From the NCBI GenBank assembly GCA_041402045.1, contig JAWKSZ010000024.1, positions 1 to 64,000 on the forward strand: 64,000 bases of DNA, in the 5' to 3' direction. The position numbers and the translations under genes were made by a program. This document shows positions 57,028-64,000 of the stretch, in pieces. A model generated the notes under the pieces. The model worked only from the letters and a program-made list of their open reading frames with translations. It did not search any database and was not told the origin of the DNA. Source of the DNA: JAGQRJ01 sp041402045. GTDB lineage: Bacteria; Planctomycetota; J058. Each line of letters starts with the position of its first letter. The stretch's first letter is position 1.

Positions 57028-59064
57028 TCACTCGTCGAGCCAGGGGAAGCGCGCGCGGAGCTGGAGCGCGCCGGGGTGGTCGACCCCCAGGAGCTCGAGG
57101 TAGACCTCGCGCGCGCGCGCGCGGCGATCCAGCTCCGCCAGGCTGCGGGTCAGGAGGCGCAGGCCCTCGCCCCACACGCTCTCGCCCCCGAGCGGGTTGT
57201 GGGCGTAGCCCTGCTCCCGGAGGAGAGCGACCGCGATCTCGGCCTGGAGCAGCCCGCCCTCGACGTCCCCCGAGAGCTGGAGGACCCGCGCCCAGGCCAT
57301 GCGCAGCCCCGCGTGCCGGGGGTCGCAGGACAGCCCGGCGCGGATCATGGCCTCGCGCTCGCGGCCGTCGAGGGCGGGGAGCACGGCGAACGCCGTCTCG
57401 GCCCAGTTGAGCGGGCCGAGCACGAGGCCCTCGGGGGGATCGCGCAGGAGCGCGAGCAGTTGCTGGTGGACGCCGTCGGGGACCCAGCCGATCGAGAAGC
57501 GCAGCCGGGTGTAGAGCTGCAGCGGGCTGTCGCCCCGGGGCAGCTGCTCCGGCGGGGCCTGCATGATCGACTGCGGGCCGAGGCACAGGTCGAGCTGGAC
57601 GCCGAGCACCAGGATCCGGCGCAGGTCCTCCAGCGAGAGGGTGCCCGCGGTGAAGTTCTTGAACACGGACTCGGTGAAGATCACCGAGGCGTGGCGGTCG
57701 GTGATCCACGCGCGCAGGCCGGTGGCGGCCTCCAGCGCCAGGACCGGGGACCCTGCCTGGCGCTCGAGGACCCCGGTGGCCCAGGGCAGGAGCGCGTTCA
57801 GCAGGGGGACGCTGCTGGCCGGCGCGCCCGCTTCGGGGGGGGCGAGCTCGACGAGCGCGCCCACCGCCCGCAGCCGGGCCGTGACGTCGTCGGGGGCGGG
57901 GTCGCCCGCGCGCAGCTCGGCCAGCAGCGCGCGCTCGAGGCTCCGCCGCCGGTCGGCGAGGGCGCGCACGCACGCCGGGGTGGCGCGCACCCGGTGGGGG
58001 TCGAGCCGCGCCAGCCCGATCAGCGCGGGGCGCGCGGGGAGCTCCTTCAGCAGCGCGTCGAGGCGGGTGAGCTCGGGGTCGGTGTCGACGGTGGGGGCGG
58101 GGTCGACCTCCGCCCGCGGCGTGGGGTCGTGGCCCAGCAGGCCGACGACGGCGCCGCCGACGGCCGCGAGCGCGAGGCAGGCCAGCGCCAGCGCCGGTCC
58201 GCGGCGTCGACGGGCGAGGGGCCGGGTCAGCGGGTGCGGCTCGCCGGCGAGGGCTGCCTCGAGGGCCAGGGCGAAGGCCTGGGCGTCGGGCGGGCGCTGG
58301 CTGGGGGTCTTGGCCAACGCGCGCAGGCAGAGCGCCTCGAGGGCCGAGGAGGCCTCCGGGTCCAGGCTGCGCGGGGTGGGCGGGTCGACCCCCAGCACGC
58401 GTCCGCCGAGCTCGATCATGCTCGCGGCCTCGAAGGGCAGGCGCCCGGTGAGGATCCGATACAAGGTGACCCCCAGGGCCCACACGTCGGTGGCCGGGTC
58501 CAGGGCGTCGCGCTGCCCGGAGAACTGCTCGGGCGCCATGTAGTGCGGGGTCCCGAGCACGACGCCGGTGCGGGTCAGGCGGTCCTGGCCCAGGGACGCC
58601 GCGAGCCCGAAGTCCGCGACCCGCGCGCGCCCCTGCCCGTCGACGAGCACGTTGGCCGGGGTCAGGTCGCGGTGGACCACCCCCTCCTGGTGGGCGTAGC
58701 CCACGGCGTGGGCGGCCTGACGCAGGACGTCGAGCAGCTCGGGGCGCGCGGCGCGCCCCAGGAGCCGCTCGAGGGTCGTGCCCTCCACCAGCTCGTAGAC
58801 GAGGTAGGGGATCTCGCGCTCCTCGCCCAGGGCGTGGACCCGCAGGATCCCCGGGTGCTTGAGCCGCGCGGTGACCCGCCCCTCGCGCTCGAAGCGCTGC
58901 AGGCCCTGGGGGGTGCAGCGCAGGAGCACCTTGAGCGCGACCTCGCGCCCGGTGGGGTCGCGGGCGCGCCACACCGTCCCCATGCCGCCGCGGCCGAGCT
59001 CGTCGACCAGGCGCAAGCCCGCGAAGGTGCCCTGGGGGCGCAGCGCGTCGGGGGTCGGGTCCAT
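57028..59064 (-). CDS. Ser/Thr protein kinase with substituted catalytic-loop Lys
   Basis: A 678-residue PknB-type kinase. The kinase domain runs from about residue 15 to 275: LGRGGMGTVWRARD, VALKVLL, DFGLAASLG, GTPHYMAPEQ. The catalytic loop reads HRDLTPANVLV, where HRDLKPxN is normal, so the Lys that contacts the gamma-phosphate is Thr; activity may be lowered. One helix (about 300-322, GPALALACLALAAVGGAVVGLL) leads to a C-terminal domain of about 350 residues without known name, ending in a helical repeat (GLVLGPLNWAETAFAVLPAL). That tail is similar to the one in the next kinase, so the two are tandem paralogues. I chose ATG 59064; the open frame extends upstream into the neighbour. Confidence 0.92.
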   Translation of the reverse strand: MDPTPDALRPQGTFAGLRLVDELGRGGMGTVWRARDPTGREVALKVLLRCTPQGLQRFEREGRVTARLKHPGILRVHALGEEREIPYLVYELVEGTTLERLLGRAARPELLDVLRQAAHAVGYAHQEGVVHRDLTPANVLVDGQGRARVADFGLAASLGQDRLTRTGVVLGTPHYMAPEQFSGQRDALDPATDVWALGVTLYRILTGRLPFEAASMIELGGRVLGVDPPTPRSLDPEASSALEALCLRALAKTPSQRPPDAQAFALALEAALAGEPHPLTRPLARRRRGPALALACLALAAVGGAVVGLLGHDPTPRAEVDPAPTVDTDPELTRLDALLKELPARPALIGLARLDPHRVRATPACVRALADRRRSLERALLAELRAGDPAPDDVTARLRAVGALVELAPPEAGAPASSVPLLNALLPWATGVLERQAGSPVLALEAATGLRAWITDRHASVIFTESVFKNFTAGTLSLEDLRRILVLGVQLDLCLGPQSIMQAPPEQLPRGDSPLQLYTRLRFSIGWVPDGVHQQLLALLRDPPEGLVLGPLNWAETAFAVLPALDGREREAMIRAGLSCDPRHAGLRMAWARVLQLSGDVEGGLLQAEIAVALLREQGYAHNPLGGESVWGEGLRLLTRSLAELDRRARAREVYLELLGVDHPGALQLRARFPWLDE

Positions 59065-59104
59065 GCCCTCAGTCTCGCGCGCGGAGCGGGGCCGGGCCAG
59101 CCGC

Positions 59105-61156
59105 TCAGCGCCCGCTGCCCAGCCAGGGGAGCCGCTGCTCCAGGCGGTTGGCCTCGTTGGGGGAGGCGACCCGCAGCTGCAGGAAGGCCTCGAGGGCGCG
59201 CTGGCGCTCGCCCGCGGCGACCAGGCACTCCACCCAGATCCGGTGCGCGAGCCCCCAGGTGAACTCGCCGGCGTAGCCCCGGTCGAAGCCCTGCTCGCGG
59301 AACAGCGCGAGGGCGCGCTCGATGGCCTCGACGGCGCCAGGGAAGTCACGCGCGGCGTAGCGCTCACGAGCCAGGGCCACGTAGAGCGAGCAGCACCGCG
59401 GATCCAGGGCCAGACCGGCGAGGATCAGCTCGCGCTTGACGGCCGGGTCGTCGAGGGCCGTCAGCACCGAGAACGCCGTCTCGGCCCACACCCGCGGTCC
59501 CAGGACCAGGCCCGGGGGCGGGTCGCGCAGCACCTCGTAGAGCCGCTCCGCCAGGCGCACGTCGTAGCGCTCGAGGCCCATGCGCATGTGCGCGAAGCGC
59601 GACCAGGGGTCGTCCCCCGAGGGCAGGACCTCGGCGGGCACGTCGAAGTAGGGCTGCGGGCCCGAAGGGCAGTCCAGGCGCAGCGAGGCGACCAGCCCTC
59701 GCGAGAGCCCCTCCGCCGAGAGCGCTCCCGAGACGTAGAGCCCGAACAGGTCCTGGCTCACGCACACCTCGGCGCCGCGCGCGTCGAGCCACACGTTCAG
59801 CCGGGAGGCCGCCTCGAGGGCCGCGAGCGGCACCGAGCGCCGCCGGCGGACCTCGTCCAGGAACCACCCGACCACGGCGCGGATCAGCGGCCGCGAGGTG
59901 GAGGGGGCGCCGGTTCCGGGGGCCTGGACCGCGAGCACCGCGGCCAGGGCGCCGAGGTCGGCGACGAGGGACGCCTCCGTCGCCGCTCCGCGGGCCAGGG
60001 TCTCCAGGAGGTCGCGCTCGCGGCGCAGCCGCTCTGCCGCGAGCAGCGCCTGGCAGCCGGCGGACGCCCAGCGCGCGGGCGAGGCCGTGAGCCGGTGTCG
60101 CGCGGCCGGCGTCGCGAGCTGACGCAGCACCTCCCGCAGGTCCTCGACCCGCGGGTCGAGGAGAGCGCGCCGGGGGGGCCGGGGGCGGGCGGGGCGGGCG
60201 GGGGCCGCGCGGGGCCAGAGGGCGGCCGCGCCCAGCGCCAGCGCCAGCGGGAGCAGCGCCGCGAGCAGCCACAGCGCGCGTCGGGGCCGACGGTGCAGCG
60301 CGTGGGCCTCGCCGGCGAGGGCCGCCCGCAGCGCCGCGGCGAACTCGCCCGCGTCGCGGGGGCGCGCCTCGGGGGCCTTGCTCAGCGCGCGCAGGCAGAG
60401 GGCTTCGAGGGCGGGCTGGACGTCGGGGGCGAGCGCGCCGGGGCGCTCGGGGGTCGCGCCGGTCACCTGCGCGGTGAGCTCGAGGAAGGAGTCGGAGGGG
60501 AAGGGCAGGCGCCCGGTGAGCACGCGGTAGAGCAGGACCCCCAGGGCCCACACGTCGGTGGCCGGGCTGCGGGGGTCCGCGCACCCGGTCAGCCGCTCCG
60601 GGGGCAGGTAGTGCGGGGTGCCGATCAGGGTGTGGGTCTGGGTCAGGCGCTCGTCGTCCTGGGTCGCGGCGAGGCCGAAGTCGGCGACGTGGGCCCGGCC
60701 CTCGCGGTCGACGAGGATGTTCTGGGGCTTGAGGTCGCGGTGGACCACGCCCCGGCCGTGGGCGTAGGCCACCGCCTCGGCGACCTCGAGCAGCAGCGGG
60801 AGCAGCCCGGGGGTCGGGACCTCGGCGAGGTGCTCGTCCAGGGAGCTCCCGTCGACGAGGGCCGAGACGAGGTAGGGGGTGCCCTCGAGCTCCCCGGCCT
60901 CGTGGACCTTGGGGATCCCCGGGTGCTCGAGGCTCGCGGCGATCCGGCCTTCGCGGGCGAAGCGCTCGCGGGCGCGGGGGCCGGTGCCCAAGAGGACCTT
61001 GAGCGCGACCTCGCGCCCGTGGGGGTCCTCGGCGCGCCACACCGTGCCCGACGCGCCGCGCCCGAGGGGGGCCAGGAGGCGGAAGCTCGCGAAGCGCGCG
61101 CCGGGGACCAGGGAGCTCACGCCGGAGTGTGCCACACCGGCGCGGCGGGGCGCCAC
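59105..61156 (-). CDS. Ser/Thr protein kinase, paralogue of the previous one
   Basis: A 683-residue kinase with the standard catalytic set: LGRGASGTVWRAED, VALKVLL, HRDLKPQNILV, DFGLAATQD, GTPHYLPPER (kinase domain about 25-290). A helix (about 306-328, ALWLLAALLPLALALGAAAL) precedes an outer part of about 350 residues ending in GLVLGPRVWAETAFSVLTAL and other segments like those of its neighbour. Here the catalytic Lys is intact. The start is either the GTG at 61156 or GTG 61120 (VSSLVPGARF); the latter gives a leader like the neighbour's. It starts 32 bp after mfd ends. Confidence 0.92.
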   Translation of the reverse strand: MAPRRAGVAHSGVSSLVPGARFASFRLLAPLGRGASGTVWRAEDPHGREVALKVLLGTGPRARERFAREGRIAASLEHPGIPKVHEAGELEGTPYLVSALVDGSSLDEHLAEVPTPGLLPLLLEVAEAVAYAHGRGVVHRDLKPQNILVDREGRAHVADFGLAATQDDERLTQTHTLIGTPHYLPPERLTGCADPRSPATDVWALGVLLYRVLTGRLPFPSDSFLELTAQVTGATPERPGALAPDVQPALEALCLRALSKAPEARPRDAGEFAAALRAALAGEAHALHRRPRRALWLLAALLPLALALGAAALWPRAAPARPARPRPPRRALLDPRVEDLREVLRQLATPAARHRLTASPARWASAGCQALLAAERLRRERDLLETLARGAATEASLVADLGALAAVLAVQAPGTGAPSTSRPLIRAVVGWFLDEVRRRRSVPLAALEAASRLNVWLDARGAEVCVSQDLFGLYVSGALSAEGLSRGLVASLRLDCPSGPQPYFDVPAEVLPSGDDPWSRFAHMRMGLERYDVRLAERLYEVLRDPPPGLVLGPRVWAETAFSVLTALDDPAVKRELILAGLALDPRCCSLYVALARERYAARDFPGAVEAIERALALFREQGFDRGYAGEFTWGLAHRIWVECLVAAGERQRALEAFLQLRVASPNEANRLEQRLPWLGSGR

Positions 61157-61187
61157 GCAGCCCGCGGCCCCGCCGTCCCCGAGCGGC

Positions 61188-64000
61188 TCAGCGCTTCTTC
61201 GAGCGCAGCTTGCGCTGGTGCTCGCGGGCGCGCAGCCGCCTGCGCCGCTCGCGGCGCAGGCGCTCGACGTCGATCGGCGCGTCGGGGCCGAGCTGGCCGC
61301 CCTCCGGCGCGGGGCCGATCACCTCGAGCAGGAAGCGCAGCTGGCTCTCGTCGTCGGCCTCCTCGTCGGGCATGACCACGTAGAGCATGGTCTCGTCGAT
61401 CGGCCGCAGCCGGTCGTGGTGCGCGACCACGCCGGCGGCCAGGCGCTCGCGCTCGCGGCACTTGAGCCGGAGCACGCGGTCCTGGCGCGAGATCTTGAGC
61501 ACGCCGTGCCCGGCGGCGCGGATCCGCAGCCGGCGCAGGGCGAACAGGTTCTCGAGCACGTCGGGGAGCTGGCCGTAGCGGTCGACGAGCTCGGCCTCGA
61601 GCTCGGCCAGCTCCTCTTCGCCGCGGGCGTTGGCCAGCTTGCGGTAGACCTCGATCTTGAGCGGGACCGAGTCCACGTAGGCGTCGGGGACGTAGGCCGC
61701 CACGTCGAGCACGACCTCGACCTCCGCCGCCTCGGGGTCGAGGTCGCGCTCGAGGGCCAGCGCGTCCTTGCTCGCCCCGAGCTCGCCCTTGAGCTCGGCC
61801 ACCGCGCGCTTGAGCAGGCGGCAGTAGAGGTCGTAGCCCACGTTGGCTATGTGCCCGCTCTGCTCCGCGCCGAGCACGTTGCCCGCGCCGCGGATCTCGA
61901 GGTCGCGCATGGCGATCTGGAACCCGGCGCCGAGGTCCGAGAACTCCTCCAGCGCGCGCAGCCGGCGCCGGGCGATGTCCCCCACGTCGCCGGTCTTGGG
62001 GAGCACCAGGTAGCAGTAGGCCTTGCGGCTCGAGCGCCCCACCCGCCCGCGGAGCTGGTGCATTTCGCTGAGCCCGTAGTGGTTCGCGCGGTCGAGGAGC
62101 AGGGTGTTCGCCCGGGGAATGTCCAGGCCGTTCTCGATCAGGGTCGTGGCCACGAGCACGTCGGCCTCGTGCTCCATGAAGGCCAGCATGCGCCGCTCGA
62201 TGTCGCGCTCGGGGAGCTGGCCGTGGACCACGAGCACCCGCGCGCCGGGGACCCACTCGCGGACCTCGTCGGCCAGGCGCTCGATCGTGCGCACCCGGTC
62301 GTGGACCACGTAGACCTGGCCCTCGCGGGCCAGCTCGCGCTCGATCGCGCGCTTGAGGATCGCCGGGCGCCGCGGCACGATCTTGGTCTCGACCGAGGAG
62401 CGCCCGGGGGGCGGCGTGTTGATGATCGAGATGTCCCGCGCGCCGGAGAGCGCCATGTGCAGGGTGCGCGGGATCGGGGTCGCGGTCAGGGTCAACAGAT
62501 CGACCCGGGTGCGCAGGGTCTTGAGCCGCTCCTTGTGGGCGACCCCGAAGCGCTGCTCCTCGTCCACGATCACGAGCCCCAGGTCCTTGAACTTCACGTC
62601 CTGGGACAGGAGCCGGTGGGTCCCGATCAGGACGTCCAGCTCCCCCGCGGCGGCCTGGGCCAGGACCTCCTTCTGCTGGCTCGCGCTGAGGAAGCGGCTG
62701 ATCGCGGCCACCTTGAGCGGGTAGGCCTCGAGGCGCTCGGCGAAGGTCTTGCCGTGCTGGTGGGCGAGGACCGTGGTCGGCACGAGCACCGCGACCTGGC
62801 GTCCGGCGTTGGCGCACTTGAAGGCGGCGCGGATCGCGACCTCGGTCTTGCCGTAGCCCACGTCGCCGCACACCAGGCGGTCCATGGCCCGGGCGCGCTC
62901 CATGTCGCGCTTGATCTCGGCGGTGACCCGGAGCTGATCGTCGGTGTCGGTGTAGGGGAAGCTCTCCTCGAACAGGTCCTGCAGGCGGTCGTCGGGGGGG
63001 AAGGCGTGGCCGCCCTCCAGCTCGCGCCGCGCCTGGACCTCGAGCAGGTCCGCGGCCAGGTCCTGGACCGCCTCCTGGGCCTTCTTGGTCTTCGACTTCC
63101 AGGCCTTGCCGCCGAGCTTGCTCAGCCGCGGCGCGCGGGCGGTGGGCCCGACGTAGCGCCGGATCAGGCCGATCCGGTCGGTGGGGATGTAGAGGTCGCT
63201 GCCGTCGAACTCGAGGTGCAGCAGGTCGCGCTCTTGCCCGTCGCGCTCGCGGCGCACCACGCCCTGGAAGCGCGCGATCCCGTGGGACACGTGGACCACG
63301 TAGGTCCCGGGCTCGAGGTCCGCGAAGCGCTCGACGGGGAGGTGCTCGCCCTGGAGCCGCGAGCGCACCCGCGCGTTGAGCTCGCCGCGCCGGGTGCGGC
63401 GGAACAGGCGGTGCGCGGCGGTGACCCACAGGTCCGGGGGCGCGCGGAAGCCGCCGGGGAGCGAGAACGTGACCAGCGACAGCCCCGGGGGGTCGGCGGC
63501 GGTGCGCAGCGCGTCCTCGAGCTGGGGCTCGAGCCCGCTCTTCTGCAGCAGCTCGCCCAGGCGCTCGCGCTCGGCGTCGTTGAAGCAGCACACCGTGACC
63601 CGCTGGCCCCGCGCGATCAGGCGCCCCAGCTCGTTGCCCACCGCCTCCAGGCCGTGACCGGCGGCGAGGGTCGCGCTGGCCAGGGGGAACGCGACCTCCG
63701 GGAGCTCGGAGCCCTCGGCGTGGGGGTCCTCCGCGTCGTCGTCGTCGTCGGGGACGGCCACCGCCAGGAGCAGGGTGGGGTGGGGCTCCCAGGCGGCGCG
63801 CACCTGGGCCGGCTCGAGCAGGGCCAGCCCGCTCTCCTCGAAGCGCTGGGCGCTGCGCTCGAGGACCTCGCGGATCCGGTCGGGCTTGATCTGCACGCAG
63901 AGCCCGCCCGGGGGCAGGTAGTCGAGCAGGCAGGCCCGGTCGTCGGCGGCCAGGGCGCGGTAGTGGCGCGGGTCGACCAGGGACAGGCGCACGCGCTCGA
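61188..64000 (-). CDS. mfd: Transcription-repair coupling factor Mfd (5' end outside the window)
   Basis: Mfd removes RNA polymerase stalled at DNA damage and recruits UvrA. About 937 of roughly 1100-1200 residues are visible, from within the UvrB-like N-terminal module. Landmarks: the CarD-like RNA polymerase interaction domain (FADLEPGTYVVHVSHGIARF), Walker A GDVGYGKTEVAIRAAFKCAN, DEEQ box VDEEQRFGVAHKERLK, LTATPIPRTLHMALSGARDI, the relay region VYVVHDRVRTIERLADEVRE, RGRVGRSSRKAYCYLV, and a C-terminal domain ending in basic KLRSKKR. The visible part has no frameshift. It is probably the first gene of a short run with the two kinases. Confidence 0.96.
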   Translation of the reverse strand, partial: ERVRLSLVDPRHYRALAADDRACLLDYLPPGGLCVQIKPDRIREVLERSAQRFEESGLALLEPAQVRAAWEPHPTLLLAVAVPDDDDDAEDPHAEGSELPEVAFPLASATLAAGHGLEAVGNELGRLIARGQRVTVCCFNDAERERLGELLQKSGLEPQLEDALRTAADPPGLSLVTFSLPGGFRAPPDLWVTAAHRLFRRTRRGELNARVRSRLQGEHLPVERFADLEPGTYVVHVSHGIARFQGVVRRERDGQERDLLHLEFDGSDLYIPTDRIGLIRRYVGPTARAPRLSKLGGKAWKSKTKKAQEAVQDLAADLLEVQARRELEGGHAFPPDDRLQDLFEESFPYTDTDDQLRVTAEIKRDMERARAMDRLVCGDVGYGKTEVAIRAAFKCANAGRQVAVLVPTTVLAHQHGKTFAERLEAYPLKVAAISRFLSASQQKEVLAQAAAGELDVLIGTHRLLSQDVKFKDLGLVIVDEEQRFGVAHKERLKTLRTRVDLLTLTATPIPRTLHMALSGARDISIINTPPPGRSSVETKIVPRRPAILKRAIERELAREGQVYVVHDRVRTIERLADEVREWVPGARVLVVHGQLPERDIERRMLAFMEHEADVLVATTLIENGLDIPRANTLLLDRANHYGLSEMHQLRGRVGRSSRKAYCYLVLPKTGDVGDIARRRLRALEEFSDLGAGFQIAMRDLEIRGAGNVLGAEQSGHIANVGYDLYCRLLKRAVAELKGELGASKDALALERDLDPEAAEVEVVLDVAAYVPDAYVDSVPLKIEVYRKLANARGEEELAELEAELVDRYGQLPDVLENLFALRRLRIRAAGHGVLKISRQDRVLRLKCRERERLAAGVVAHHDRLRPIDETMLYVVMPDEEADDESQLRFLLEVIGPAPEGGQLGPDAPIDVERLRRERRRRLRAREHQRKLRSKKR

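Overview
This is a very GC-rich bacterial window, dense in genes on both strands with a strong G/C third-position bias. It carries six membrane-anchored Ser/Thr protein kinases of PknB type, three FHA-domain proteins, a giant DUF4388/PATAN protein, lipoproteins and a kinase-associated formylglycine-generating (FGE) domain. That mix is typical of Planctomycetota and, less strongly, Myxococcota. I favour a deep-branching high-GC planctomycete, but nothing in the window proves it (no rRNA).

Layout. 1-318: 3' tail of a group II intron, then a 47-bp tandem repeat. 0.3-6.2 kb (minus strand): MacAB-like efflux pair, frameshifted YIP1-like membrane protein, Ser/Thr kinase, FHA protein. 6.3-10.8 kb: purN, a large lipoprotein, kinase with TPRs. 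10.96 kb: an odd tRNA, then a 777-residue unknown protein. 13.4-20.2 kb: repeat-rich gap, ParB-like protein, lipoprotein, epimerase, MITE-like element, NRAMP-like transporter, large secreted protein, VOC protein. 20.3-26.1 kb: relic of a cyclic-nucleotide-binding-like protein, kinase, osmoprotectant (Opu) ABC transporter with divergent LysR regulator. 26.6-34.7 kb: hydrolase with decayed N-terminus, secreted coiled-coil protein, a thioredoxin-like protein with an in-frame TGA (candidate selenoprotein), AAA ATPase, MOSC protein, rRNA/tRNA methyltransferase, secreted uracil-DNA-glycosylase-fold protein. 34.85-35.20 kb: a cluster of four tRNA genes sharing a non-standard D-loop/T-loop pair, followed by about 1.3 kb of degenerate tandem repeats. 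36.7-44.9 kb (minus): aceE-aceF, SlyX, giant FHA/coiled-coil protein, thioredoxin. 45-48.4 kb: double-FHA protein, perfect terminator-like hairpin, 103-nt polypyrimidine tract, decayed group II intron. 48.7-56 kb: lone tandem-BMC-domain protein, three-PATAN protein, and a kinase/FGE/solute-binding fusion broken by many frameshifts. 56-57 kb: inverted-repeat element and minisatellite. 57-61.1 kb: two tandem paralogous kinases. 61.2-64 kb: mfd, cut by the window edge.

Themes. The kinases share one core but carry unrelated C-terminal parts, so they are probably a bank of sensors feeding FHA and PATAN proteins. Repeats are abundant and shared between distant loci, and three inverted-repeat structures contain the stop codon of a neighbouring gene. 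Frameshifts are concentrated in a few genes (YIP1, hydrolase N-terminus, FGE fusion, intron reverse transcriptase); these are either true decay or residual base-call errors.
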